38,646 nucleotides of DNA from an uncultured Actinomycetes bacterium (GTDB lineage Bacteria; Actinomycetota; Thermoleophilia; Miltoncostaeales; Miltoncostaeaceae). Below are positions 14,746 to 23,167 of the stretch, in pieces. The position numbers and the translations under genes were made by a program. The notes under the pieces were generated by a model. That model worked only from the letters and a program-made list of their open reading frames with translations. It was not told where the DNA came from and made no database searches. Position 1 is the stretch's first letter. Each line of letters starts with the position of its first letter. Location of the stretch: positions 1 through 38,646 of the forward strand of contig CALMXK010000013.1 of NCBI GenBank assembly GCA_937871165.1, read 5' to 3'.

Positions 14746-16007
14746 TCGTTCCGGGCGTGCTGAGGGTGGCCGCCTTTCGCCGCTACTGGTTTGCGAGCCT
14801 CGCGTCGAACGCAGGGTCATGGCTGCAGATCGTCGCGGCCGGCTGGCTCGTCTTCCAACTGACCCGCAGCCCCGCCGCCGTCGGTCTGCTTGCGCTCGTG
14901 GCGCGTGCGCCCGCGATCGCGTTGTCCGGGTACGCCGGGCGCCTTGCGGACCGCCATGACCGCCGAAACGTCGGCATCGCCACCTTCGCACTGCAGGGCA
15001 TCGCCGCAGCGGCGCTCGCCGTGTTGAGTGCGGTCGATCACCTTCCACTGGTGGCGATCTACGTCGCCACGTTTGCGGTCGGGTGCGGCATGGCGCTCGG
15101 GCTTCCGGCGGTGCTTGCGATGGTCGGCACGCTTGCCGGGCGTGATCGACTGCCGCAGGCCGTCGCCTTGAATGCGGCGGGCATCAACGTGGCGCGCCTC
15201 GTGGGTCCGTCGCTCGGCGGCATCGTCCTCGCGCTCGCGGGACCGGCATGGTGCTTTGCGGTCAACGCCGTCTCGTTCGGCACCCTCGTCGGCGTGTTGC
15301 TCTCATTGCCGCCGTTCCCACCGGCCGATCCCGGAAGCCGCAGCCGTATGCGCGAAGCGATCCGGTACGCGCGCGCCACACCTGCGCCGCGGCGCCTGCT
15401 CATCGGAATGACGGTCTTCGCGGCGTTCGCCGCCCCGGTGCAGGAGCTCGCCCCGGTCATCACCGCGGAGTTCGGGCTCGGCGCCATCTGGCTTGGCGTG
15501 TTGCTCGGCGCCATGGGCGGTGGGGCGCTCGTCGGCGCCTGGCTGTTCGCACGCCTGGGTCGACGCGGCTATCCGAGCCACCATGCGCTGCCGATGGCCA
15601 CCACCGTCTTCGCCCTTGCAGCCGCCGCCGTCGCCGCGGCGCCGTGGTATCCGGTCGCGCTTGTCGCGATGTTCGTCGGTGGCGTCGTGTGGATTTGGAT
15701 GTACATCGCCACGAACGCCTGTCTGCAACTTCGCTCACCGCCCGCGCTGCTCGGCCGGATGCTCGGGTTGTACCAACTCGCCGTCCTCGGTCCGATCGCC
15801 ATCGGCTCGCAACTGGTGGGGGCGTGGGCCGAGGTTGTGGGGATTCGCTGGGCGCTTGCCACCAGCGCTGCCATCTTGGGCATCTGGGGCTGCTTCTCGT
15901 TGACGCACCGGGTGCCGTCGATCGACGGCGACGGCCCCGACAGCGAACACGGTTTCACCGAGGGAATTTTGGCCCGGGCACACAGGCATCACCGCGCCGT
16001 GGGCTGA
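14742..16007 (+). CDS. MFS transporter (EntS-like, DHA3/MFS_3 type) at the end of the biotin operon
   Basis: 421 residues with about ten to twelve membrane segments. FRRYWFASLASNAGSWLQIV at the N-terminus, the A-like loop GRLADRHDRRNVG between helices 2 and 3, and NAAGINVARLVGPSLGG are typical of the MFS_3/EntS exporters. The C-terminal tail (about 390-421) is polar and His/Arg-rich. The ATG overlaps the stop of the EcfT-hotdog gene, so it belongs to the same transcript. EntS relatives export siderophores or drugs; a product of the acyl-thioester enzymes upstream would be a logical cargo, but this is speculation. Confidence 0.85.
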   Translation: MIVPGVLRVAAFRRYWFASLASNAGSWLQIVAAGWLVFQLTRSPAAVGLLALVARAPAIALSGYAGRLADRHDRRNVGIATFALQGIAAAALAVLSAVDHLPLVAIYVATFAVGCGMALGLPAVLAMVGTLAGRDRLPQAVALNAAGINVARLVGPSLGGIVLALAGPAWCFAVNAVSFGTLVGVLLSLPPFPPADPGSRSRMREAIRYARATPAPRRLLIGMTVFAAFAAPVQELAPVITAEFGLGAIWLGVLLGAMGGGALVGAWLFARLGRRGYPSHHALPMATTVFALAAAAVAAAPWYPVALVAMFVGGVVWIWMYIATNACLQLRSPPALLGRMLGLYQLAVLGPIAIGSQLVGAWAEVVGIRWALATSAAILGIWGCFSLTHRVPSIDGDGPDSEHGFTEGILARAHRHHRAVG

Positions 16008-16048
16008 CAGAATGCGGCGGACGTTGCCGATCAGACCCGGGAGCCCGC

Positions 16049-17254
16049 ATCCACTTCTCCGAGCTCGCCATCCTCCTCGGCGCCATCACCCTGATGGGTG
16101 TGGTGGCCGTTCGGCTGCGGTTCTCCGCCATCCCGCTCTACATCGCCGCGGGAATCTGGCTGGGACCGGGCGAGTGGGACCTCTTCCATCTGGTGACGCC
16201 GAGCGCGCCACTCGACCTGATCTCCAGACTCGGGATCGTCCTGCTGCTGTTCTACCTGGGACTCGAATTCTCGATCGATCGGATCACCCAGGCGCGACGG
16301 GCGACGCTGATCGGCGGGCTCCTGGACCTGGCCATCGCCGGGGGCGGAGCGCTCGTCGTGGCGATCCTCCTTGTCGGGGTCAGCGCCGAGGCGGCGTTGC
16401 TCGCCGGGATGATGTACATCTCAAGCAGCGCTGTGATCACACGTGCGCTGTTCGACTACGGGCGCCTGGCGGACCCCGAGACGGACCTGGTCCTCGGCAT
16501 CCTCGTGGTCGAGGACCTGGCCATCGCCCTGTTTCTCGGGGTTGCCGCAGCACTCGCATCTGGACAGGGCGGGGGAGCCGGACCCATCCTGCTCACCGGC
16601 GCCCTCTCGTTGGTGACCGTGCTGCTGTTCCTCGTGGCGAGCAAGTACGCCCACGAATGGATCGATCGCATCGGACGGCGACTTGCAGGTGAACAGCTGC
16701 TGTTCGCGGCGCTCTTCGTGGCCGTCGGCTGTGCGGCCCTTGCGGAGCAGGTGGGGCTGTCGGAGGCGATCGGGGCGCTTCTTGCCGGCGTGCTGCTGTC
16801 CAAGAGCGAGCTTCGCGACAGCATCGAACAGTCACTGCTGAGTCTGCGGGACTTCGCCGCCGGGGTGTTCTTCTTCTCGTTCGGTCTCACCGTCGAAGTC
16901 GACCGTTTCGACACTGTCGCCACGTGGCTCATCATCGCGGTGCCCGTCGCGATCATCGCGAAGCTGGTGGTGGGCATGGTTGCGGGGCATTTCGCGGGGC
17001 TTTCGCGGCGGCGAAGCTTCGGCGCCGGGACGTCGCTCGTTGCGCGCGGCGAGTTTTCGGTCATTCTCTCCCAGCTGGCGGTCGGCGGAGTCGCCCTGGA
17101 TACGGCGTTCAGGGGCAAGGTGGGGGCGTTCTCCGGCGGGTTCGTGGTCCTGACAACCTTTACCGGTGTGCTACTGATGAGAGAATCGCGGCGCATTGGA
17201 CGGTGGTTGTTTCGCTCGGCGAATACGCGAAATGCTGAAAGGAAAGGTTCATGA
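16049..17254 (+). CDS. khtU: Cation:proton antiporter, CPA2 family (KhtU-like), with probable AUC start
   Basis: 401 residues if initiated at ATC 16049. CPA2 features are SAIPLYIAAGIWLGPGE (helix 2 region), LLLFYLGLEFS, and GILVVEDLAIALFLG with the conserved acidic residues, then LARGEFSVILSQLA. No ATG, GTG or TTG occurs in frame before ATG 16094, which would remove half of the first helix (FSELAILLGAITLMGVV). GGGAG-like GGGAG at 16039-16043 lies 5 nt before ATC, whose product would begin (M)HFSELAIL, just as other family members begin. The next gene encodes its regulatory subunit. The pair should export K+ (or other monovalent cations) in exchange for H+. Confidence 0.85.
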   Translation: MHFSELAILLGAITLMGVVAVRLRFSAIPLYIAAGIWLGPGEWDLFHLVTPSAPLDLISRLGIVLLLFYLGLEFSIDRITQARRATLIGGLLDLAIAGGGALVVAILLVGVSAEAALLAGMMYISSSAVITRALFDYGRLADPETDLVLGILVVEDLAIALFLGVAAALASGQGGGAGPILLTGALSLVTVLLFLVASKYAHEWIDRIGRRLAGEQLLFAALFVAVGCAALAEQVGLSEAIGALLAGVLLSKSELRDSIEQSLLSLRDFAAGVFFFSFGLTVEVDRFDTVATWLIIAVPVAIIAKLVVGMVAGHFAGLSRRRSFGAGTSLVARGEFSVILSQLAVGGVALDTAFRGKVGAFSGGFVVLTTFTGVLLMRESRRIGRWLFRSANTRNAERKGS

Positions 17255-17745
17255 CGGAGATTCGCGAGACGCGACTTCCCGGAATCGGCACCAAATTCTC
17301 CCTGGACACGCGACGTGACGAAAACGTCTGCGTCGTCGTCCACACGGACGGGATGCGTGAGATCTACCACCTCGTCGACGATGACGACGACGAGCCGTAT
17401 CGAATCGCGTTGACGGACGAGGAGGCCAGGCAGGTGGGCGCACTCCTCGGCGGCGTCATCTACCGACCCCAGCTCGTCCAGGACCTCGAAGTGGCACTCG
17501 GCGACCTGGTCGTCGAGTGGCTCGACGTGCCTGCGGACAGCCCACTTGTGGGTCTGACCGTGGAAACGTGTCGCATCCGTCGCACGACCGGCGCGACGAT
17601 CATCGCAATCATGCGCCAGCAGGGCGCCCAGGCGATGCCGCGCCCAACCGAGATCCTCGCCGCGAACGATGTCCTCGTCGTCCTCGGAAAGCCCGCGGAC
17701 TTCACCATCATTCGCGGCCTGATCACCAACGGACCGCCGGAATAG
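17251..17745 (+). CDS. khtT: Antiporter regulatory subunit with RCK_C/TrkA-C domain (KhtT-like)
   Basis: 164 residues, the size of B. subtilis KhtT. The N-terminal ~85 residues begin ETRLPGIGTKFSLDT, the typical KhtT start; the C-terminal half is a RCK_C domain (LVVEWLDVPADSPLVGLTV, then GATIIAIMRQ and PTEILAANDVLVVLGKPAD). KhtT proteins gate the KhtU antiporter, and the RCK_C domain in Bacillus binds c-di-AMP. ATG 17251 overlaps the khtU stop (ATGA). The gene order khtU-khtT is the reverse of Bacillus khtT-khtU. Confidence 0.88.
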   Translation: MTEIRETRLPGIGTKFSLDTRRDENVCVVVHTDGMREIYHLVDDDDDEPYRIALTDEEARQVGALLGGVIYRPQLVQDLEVALGDLVVEWLDVPADSPLVGLTVETCRIRRTTGATIIAIMRQQGAQAMPRPTEILAANDVLVVLGKPADFTIIRGLITNGPPE

Positions 17746-17779
17746 CGACGGTCGTCGCACCCTGTTCAAACGAACGCGC

Positions 17780-17808
17780 CTGACGCGTCGGAACCCCTCG
17801 GGTAGAAT
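17780..17808 (+). promoter_or_regulatory. Promoter CTGACG-17-TAGAAT for the M20-LCP-ugd operon, leaderless
   Basis: CTGACG (17780-17785) and TAGAAT (17803-17808) are 17 nt apart, the best -35/-10 match in the window. The -10 box ends 7 nt before the TTG start codon at 17816, so the transcript should begin at the start codon. Confidence 0.65.
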
Positions 17809-17815
17809 CCCGGGA

Positions 17816-18913
17816 TTGGACGAAGTGCAGCTGACTGAACGCTTGATCGGGTTCGATACGGCCACGGCCGACGGACTGGCACAGGCGCTCGACTTCATCG
17901 AAGGCGTGCTTGCGGGGTGTGGAGCCCAGGTTGAGCGGCGCCACCTGTCCGACCGCGAGTGCGTGGTCGCAACCGCTGGCACCGGTGGTCCGCGCATCAT
18001 CTTTCACGGCCACGTGGATGTGGTGCCCGGCCATGAGGACCAGTACACCCCGCAGTTCAGGGACGGACGCCTCTACGGTCGCGGCGCGTACGACATGAAG
18101 GGCGCGCTCGCCGCGATGATGCTCGCCCTCGGTGATCTGGCGCACGACCTGGACGGCGCCACAGTTGAGCTGATCGTCGTTCCCGACGAGGAAGGATCGG
18201 CGTTCGGCAAGAACTGCACGGAGATGCTCGTCGACAACGGGCTGCGCGCGGATCTGGTGATCTGCGGCGAGCCGACCGACATGCAGATCGGCGTGCAAGC
18301 CAAAGGTGTGTTGATGCTGCGGGCCCAGGTGGAGGGCGTCGCCGCACACGGATCGACACCGTGGCTTGGCGAATCGGCCATCCTGAACGGCGTGGCGATG
18401 TACAACGAAATCGCCGCCTTGCCGTTCGCAAAGGCGTCGACGCCGCTCTTCGCACAACCGTCGATCAACCTGGGACGCATTGCAGGTGGCGATGCAGTCA
18501 ATAAAGTGGCCGATCACTGTGTGCTCGACATCGACATCCGCTATCTGCCCGGCCAAGACCCGGACGACGTGCTGCGCCAGATCCGCGGGCTCGGCGACTG
18601 GCAGCTCGAGGTGCTTCTGGAACGGGAGCCGGCCCACGTCGACTCCAACCACCCACTCGTCAAGTCGCTGCTTGACGCGGCGAGCGCACATGAGCCCGCA
18701 GCCGCGTCGGTGGGGCGTGACGGCGCCTCGGACGCGGTCGCCTTTTTGCGCGTCGGCGTGCCGGCCGTCGAGTTCGGGCCGCGGGGCGCCGGCCACCACG
18801 GTCCGCAGGAATACGTCGAGGTCGAGAGCCTCAGCACATACCGACAGGCCCTCGTGACGTTCGCCCGTGACATCGCGGCCGCGTCCCTGCCGACATCCTC
18901 GGAGATGCGATGA
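17816..18913 (+). CDS. M20-family metallohydrolase (ArgE/DapE/carboxypeptidase G2 type)
   Basis: 365 residues from TTG 17816, which is supported by the promoter 7 nt upstream. Metal ligands and catalytic residues are visible: FHGHVDVVPG (His66, Asp68), YGRGAYDMKG (Asp93), PDEEGSAFG (Glu125 catalytic, Glu126 ligand), GEPTD (about 151-155) and a C-terminal GHHGPQEYVEV supplying the last His. A dimerisation domain starts near residue 170 (GVAAHGSTPWLGESA). It hydrolyses an amide bond with two zinc ions; substrate could be N-succinyl-diaminopimelate, acetylornithine or a peptide, which sequence alone does not decide. Operon mates point to cell-wall metabolism. The stop overlaps the LCP start (ATGA). 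Confidence 0.85.
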   Translation: MDEVQLTERLIGFDTATADGLAQALDFIEGVLAGCGAQVERRHLSDRECVVATAGTGGPRIIFHGHVDVVPGHEDQYTPQFRDGRLYGRGAYDMKGALAAMMLALGDLAHDLDGATVELIVVPDEEGSAFGKNCTEMLVDNGLRADLVICGEPTDMQIGVQAKGVLMLRAQVEGVAAHGSTPWLGESAILNGVAMYNEIAALPFAKASTPLFAQPSINLGRIAGGDAVNKVADHCVLDIDIRYLPGQDPDDVLRQIRGLGDWQLEVLLEREPAHVDSNHPLVKSLLDAASAHEPAAASVGRDGASDAVAFLRVGVPAVEFGPRGAGHHGPQEYVEVESLSTYRQALVTFARDIAAASLPTSSEMR

Positions 18914-20784
18914 GCACCGAACCACAGGGTCCGGGGCGGGGCGACGCCAGCTGGTACATGTTGCCGCGCCGTCGCAGGCCGCTGCTCAAATCGATGTGGT
19001 GGCTCACATTCTCCATGGCCACCGTGGTGGTCGCCGGGTACCTCTTCTACCACTCCACCGGCAACTACGTGCTGAACGTCGGAAACCAGACGCAGGAGAC
19101 CAAGGAGGCGGAGAAGGTCACCGCCCCTGAGCCGAAGAACCTTCCGGATCGCCCGATCAACGTCCTGATCCTTGGGTCCGACAGCCGCGGCGAGGATGGC
19201 GGGCGCAGCGACAGCATGATTTTGCTGCGCCTGGACTTCAAACGGCAGTTCATCTCGCAGCTGTCGTTCCCGCGCGACCTCTACGTCGACATCCCCGGGT
19301 ACGGCAAGAACAAGATCAATGCCGCATATGCGTTCGGCAAGACGAAGCTGACGATTGAGACCCTGAACCAGCTCGTCGGCGAGAAGATCACCTACTTCTT
19401 CAACGTCGACTTCGAGGCGTTCCGCAAGCTCGTGAACAAGGCCGGCGGCGTCTACATCGACGTCGACCGGTACTACTTCAACGACAACTCACAGGGCGCC
19501 AAGTTCGAGCCGATCAACATCAAGCCGGGCTACCAACGGCTCAGTGGCTTCGATGCACTCGACTACGTGCGGTTCCGCCACACCGACAGCGACTTCTCGC
19601 GCATCGCACGCCAGCAGAACCTGCTTGCCGAGCTCAAGCGCACCAACCGGTCGCTCTCGGGCGTCAACCACATTCTCGACGTGGTGCACAGCGACGTGCA
19701 GACCAACCTGAAGAGCGTGAATCGTCTCCGGACGTTCCTGGACTTCGGCATGTCGATCGAGAAGGACCGCATCGGCAAGTTCTCGATTCCGGTGTCGGGC
19801 ACCGCGCTCGATCCACGCGCCGGCTCCATCGACATCCTTGACACCGAAAAGCTGCCCGCCGTCCTGGACGCCTGGAAGAACCCTGAGTTCAAGAGCGACG
19901 CCAACAACAGCTACACCACCGATCCAACCAAGCTGAGCGTGCTCGTCTACAACGGAAGCAGCCGTCCCGGACTCGCCAGGCAGGTCGGAATGCGGATCGA
20001 AAACATGGGATACACCGTTCTGCTCGGCAACAGCGCCCCCAACGGCACCTACCCGACGACCGCCGTCTTCTACGCGCCGGACAAGCGCCAAGATGCGAAG
20101 GCGTTGTCGACGTGGTTCGGGCCGACAGCGAGTATCGGTGAGCGGCAGCCGGGGATGGACACCGAGGCCGATCTCACCGTCATCGTCGGTGACAACTACG
20201 CCGGACTCAAGAAGAACTGGGGCAGCACGACCTCGCCCGGCGGCACCGCGGGAAGTACGAACACGGGGCCGGCCGTTCGCCAAACGGCCGACACTGTTGC
20301 GACGTCGGCGCTCAAGAGCCGCATCCAGACGTTCCGCCGAACGAGCGGCAACAACTACCTGGTACCGAGCCACCTGCCCGCAGGCGCGGAAGTCGTCTAC
20401 ATCCGCTCGTACAACATCAAGACCGCCGATCGTGGCCGACCTGACGCACTGGCGATGGTTCTTCGCCTGCCGGGAAGCTCACGGCTTGGCGGAAATCGCT
20501 ACGCCGTGATCATGCAGACGACGATGAAGAAACCGCCGATCATCTCGACCGCCACGGGGCAAAAAGGCGGCTTCTACACGTTCTACGACGGCAAGATCAT
20601 GCAGCGCCTGTTGTGGCGCAAAGGCGATATGACCTACTGGATCACCAACTCGCTCGACGGTACGCTGAGCGACACCACCATGCGTGACATGGCGAAGTTC
20701 ATGGTGGCGCCGACCAGGGTCAACGCCGTTGTCGGCAAGCGGGGAGTCAGTGTCAACGTGTCCGATGAGAGCCGGACACCCTAA
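18910..20784 (+). CDS. LytR-CpsA-Psr (LCP) glycopolymer ligase with LytR_C and an extra C-terminal domain
   Basis: 624 residues, long for an LCP protein. A single N-terminal membrane helix (about 29-49) anchors it outside. The LCP domain spans about 83-245 (NVLILGSDSRGEDGGRSDSM, SFPRDLYVDIPG, KINAAYAFG, YVRFRHTDSDFSRIARQQ) with the Asp/Arg residues that bind the pyrophosphate. A LytR_C domain covers about 341-430 (LSVLVYNGSSRPGLARQV). After a Ser/Thr/Gly linker, residues 463-604 form another domain with YTFYDGKIMQRLLWRKGDM and LSDTTMRDMAKFM, reminiscent of DUF4367-like lipoprotein domains but not firmly identified. LCP enzymes transfer lipid-linked glycopolymers to peptidoglycan, which fits the sugar-nucleotide genes that follow. 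Confidence 0.92.
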   Translation: MSTEPQGPGRGDASWYMLPRRRRPLLKSMWWLTFSMATVVVAGYLFYHSTGNYVLNVGNQTQETKEAEKVTAPEPKNLPDRPINVLILGSDSRGEDGGRSDSMILLRLDFKRQFISQLSFPRDLYVDIPGYGKNKINAAYAFGKTKLTIETLNQLVGEKITYFFNVDFEAFRKLVNKAGGVYIDVDRYYFNDNSQGAKFEPINIKPGYQRLSGFDALDYVRFRHTDSDFSRIARQQNLLAELKRTNRSLSGVNHILDVVHSDVQTNLKSVNRLRTFLDFGMSIEKDRIGKFSIPVSGTALDPRAGSIDILDTEKLPAVLDAWKNPEFKSDANNSYTTDPTKLSVLVYNGSSRPGLARQVGMRIENMGYTVLLGNSAPNGTYPTTAVFYAPDKRQDAKALSTWFGPTASIGERQPGMDTEADLTVIVGDNYAGLKKNWGSTTSPGGTAGSTNTGPAVRQTADTVATSALKSRIQTFRRTSGNNYLVPSHLPAGAEVVYIRSYNIKTADRGRPDALAMVLRLPGSSRLGGNRYAVIMQTTMKKPPIISTATGQKGGFYTFYDGKIMQRLLWRKGDMTYWITNSLDGTLSDTTMRDMAKFMVAPTRVNAVVGKRGVSVNVSDESRTP

Positions 20785-20792
20785 CCAAGTGG

Positions 20793-22130
20793 GTGCAATT
20801 GACCAGCAGTGACGCGACCTGGCCGGTCGCCGCGACACCGCGACGTATCGGTGTCATCGGTGCGGGATACGTCGGCCTTGGCACAGGAATCTGTCTTGCA
20901 ACCCTCGGGCACCAGGTGTGCCTGCGTGACATCTCCGCGGAACGCATCGCGTCGCTTCGGGTCGGCAAGCTGCCGATCTACGAGCCGGGACTCGCCGAGC
21001 TGCTTGAAGCGTGCAGCGACCGCGTGACGTTCACCGAGGATCTGTCGGAGCTGCTGGCCTCAAGCGATCTGATCTTCATCGCGGTCGACACGCCACCGAC
21101 CTACAGCGGCGACGCCGATCTGTCGCGCGTCATGAACTTCCTGGATGAGCTCGCCCGCCACGGCGCCGATGACCGGCACATGCTCATCATGAAAAGCACG
21201 GTTCCCGTCGGGACCGGAGACCGTGTGCGCGACGAACTCGACAGCCGGGGCCTGGGCCATGTCGGTTACGCGTCGAATCCCGAGTTCCTGCGTGAGGGTT
21301 CGGCGATCCACGACTTCATGAACCCGGATCGCGTGGTGATTGGTGCCTCGCGCGACGGAGACGGTGATCGCGTCCAAGAGCTCTACGAGCCGCTGAACGC
21401 CCCCATCGTGCGCACGTCGGTGCCGACGGCGGAGATGATCAAGTACGCATCGAACGCATTCCTTGCGACGAAGATCAGCTTCATCAACGAGATCGCGAAC
21501 GTCTGCGAAGAGGTCGGCGCGGATGTCGTACGCGTCGCGGAAGGCATGGGCTTCGACAACCGGATCGGTCGTGCGTTCTTGAACGCCGGCATCGGCTTCG
21601 GTGGCAGTTGCTTCCCCAAGGACGTCTCTGCCCTCAAGCAACTGGCCGGCAACTCCGGGTACCACTTTCAGCTGCTGACCGCGGTGATCGAGGTCAACGA
21701 GCTGCAGAAGCGTCGTGTGATCGGCAAGCTCAAGAAGCACCTCGGCCCGCAACTTGCGGGTCGCACGATCACGTTGCTCGGCGCCGCCTTCAAGCCGGAC
21801 ACCGACGACATCCGCGAGGCTGCAAGCCTGGTGCTCGCCTCACGGCTCCTCGCAGAAGGGGCGACGGTTCGGATCTTCGATCCGGTCGCGCTCGATGCCA
21901 TTCGCCGCCAGGTCACAGGTGCCGAGTTCTTCACCGACCCGATGGCTGCGACCGCCGGCGCCGACGCCGTGGTCCTCGTCACCGAGTGGCGCGAGATCAT
22001 CGACCTGGACTGGGATGCGGTGGTCGCGGCGCTGCACGATCCGAAGCTCGTGGTCGACGGCCGCAATGTGCTCGATCCGGAGCGCCTTCGCGGCGCGGGC
22101 GCAAAATTCGAATCGATCGGACGGGTCTGA
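20793..22130 (+). CDS. ugd: UDP-glucose 6-dehydrogenase family protein
   Basis: 445 residues. NAD motif GVIGAGYVGLGTG near the N-terminus (about 20-32), then IFIAVDTPP, KSTVPVGTGD, SNPEFLREGSAI, EMIKYASNAFLATKISFINE and the catalytic cysteine in GIGFGGSCFPKD (Cys273). It oxidises UDP-glucose to UDP-glucuronate. GTG 20793 starts 8 nt after the LCP stop; TTG 20799 is an alternative. Its stop shares one base with the next ATG (TGATG). The product feeds envelope or capsular polysaccharide synthesis, consistent with the LCP ligase upstream. Confidence 0.93.
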   Translation: MQLTSSDATWPVAATPRRIGVIGAGYVGLGTGICLATLGHQVCLRDISAERIASLRVGKLPIYEPGLAELLEACSDRVTFTEDLSELLASSDLIFIAVDTPPTYSGDADLSRVMNFLDELARHGADDRHMLIMKSTVPVGTGDRVRDELDSRGLGHVGYASNPEFLREGSAIHDFMNPDRVVIGASRDGDGDRVQELYEPLNAPIVRTSVPTAEMIKYASNAFLATKISFINEIANVCEEVGADVVRVAEGMGFDNRIGRAFLNAGIGFGGSCFPKDVSALKQLAGNSGYHFQLLTAVIEVNELQKRRVIGKLKKHLGPQLAGRTITLLGAAFKPDTDDIREAASLVLASRLLAEGATVRIFDPVALDAIRRQVTGAEFFTDPMAATAGADAVVLVTEWREIIDLDWDAVVAALHDPKLVVDGRNVLDPERLRGAGAKFESIGRV

Positions 22131-23167
22131 TGCAGGCGGTCATTCTTGTCGGCGGCCAGGGAACGCGGCTTCGGCCACTGACCGACACCCGGCCGAAGCC
22201 GATGATGGCGGTGGCCGACCGGCCGTTCGTCGCGTACCAACTCGATCTGCTGCGTCGCCATGGCGTGCGTGAGGTGGTGTTCTCGTGCGGATATCGTGTT
22301 GAAGCGCTTGAAGGGCACTTCGGCGACGGGGCGGGCTCTGGCCTGAAACTGCGCTACGTGGTCGATCCGGAACCGCTTGGCACGGCGGGTGCGATCAAGA
22401 ACGCCGAGTCGGCGCTGAACCCGCGTCGACGGATTCTCGTGCTGAATGGCGACATCCTGACCGACCTGGACCTCAGCGCGCTCGCCGCCGCCCACAGCCG
22501 GTCCGGTGCGCTCGGCACCCTGACGTTGACCGACGTCGACGACCCGTCCCGCTACGGCCTGGTGCGCCTGTATGACAATGGGCGCGTGGAGGCGTTTGTC
22601 GAGAAGCCGTCCGAGGATCAGCTGCGTCCAGGTGAGCCATTTCGTATCAACGCGGGCACCTACCTGTTCGAGCCGGAGATCCTGGCGGAGATTCCGGCGG
22701 GCATCAATTGCTCGATCGAACGCGACGTCTTTCCACGGCTGGCCGAGGCGGACAAGCTTGCGGGATTCCCGGCGACCGCCTACTGGCTCGACATCGGGAC
22801 GCCGGAGTCGTATCTGCAAGCCAATATCGACGTGCTTGCCGGTGCCGTGCAGAGCGAGGGTCCGCTCGGGGACTGCTTCATCGGTGAGGGCGCGGAGATC
22901 GCGGCCGACGCGGTGATCGACGGCGGGTCGTCGATCGGTGCGGGCACGGTGGTCGAATCCGGCGCACAGGTGCACGGCGCGGTCGTCCTCGACGGGTCCA
23001 CCATCGGGGCCGGAGCACGGGTCGAGGGTGCCATCGTCGGCGCAGGCGCCACCATCGGAGACGGCGCCACGCTCGGTGCGGGCGTGGTCGTCGGCGACGG
23101 CGCACACATTGCGGCGAATGCCAACCTGGCCGGCATCGCCGTTGCCACCGGAGCCGCTCACCCGTGA
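22130..23167 (+). CDS. Sugar-1-phosphate nucleotidyltransferase, probably mannose-1-phosphate guanylyltransferase
   Basis: 345 residues. The N-terminal nucleotidyltransferase domain has GGQGTRLRPLTDTRPKPMM (residues 8-26), NGDILTDLDL and FVEKP. From about residue 245 the sequence turns into hexapeptide repeats (IGEGAEI, IGAGTVV, IGAGARV, IGDGATL), a left-handed beta-helix. This two-domain layout is that of GDP-mannose pyrophosphorylases and related enzymes; glucose-1-phosphate specificity cannot be excluded. The next gene makes mannose 6-phosphate, which supports the GDP-mannose assignment, but no phosphomannomutase is in the window. The stop overlaps the next start (GTGA). Confidence 0.88.
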   Translation: MQAVILVGGQGTRLRPLTDTRPKPMMAVADRPFVAYQLDLLRRHGVREVVFSCGYRVEALEGHFGDGAGSGLKLRYVVDPEPLGTAGAIKNAESALNPRRRILVLNGDILTDLDLSALAAAHSRSGALGTLTLTDVDDPSRYGLVRLYDNGRVEAFVEKPSEDQLRPGEPFRINAGTYLFEPEILAEIPAGINCSIERDVFPRLAEADKLAGFPATAYWLDIGTPESYLQANIDVLAGAVQSEGPLGDCFIGEGAEIAADAVIDGGSSIGAGTVVESGAQVHGAVVLDGSTIGAGARVEGAIVGAGATIGDGATLGAGVVVGDGAHIAANANLAGIAVATGAAHP

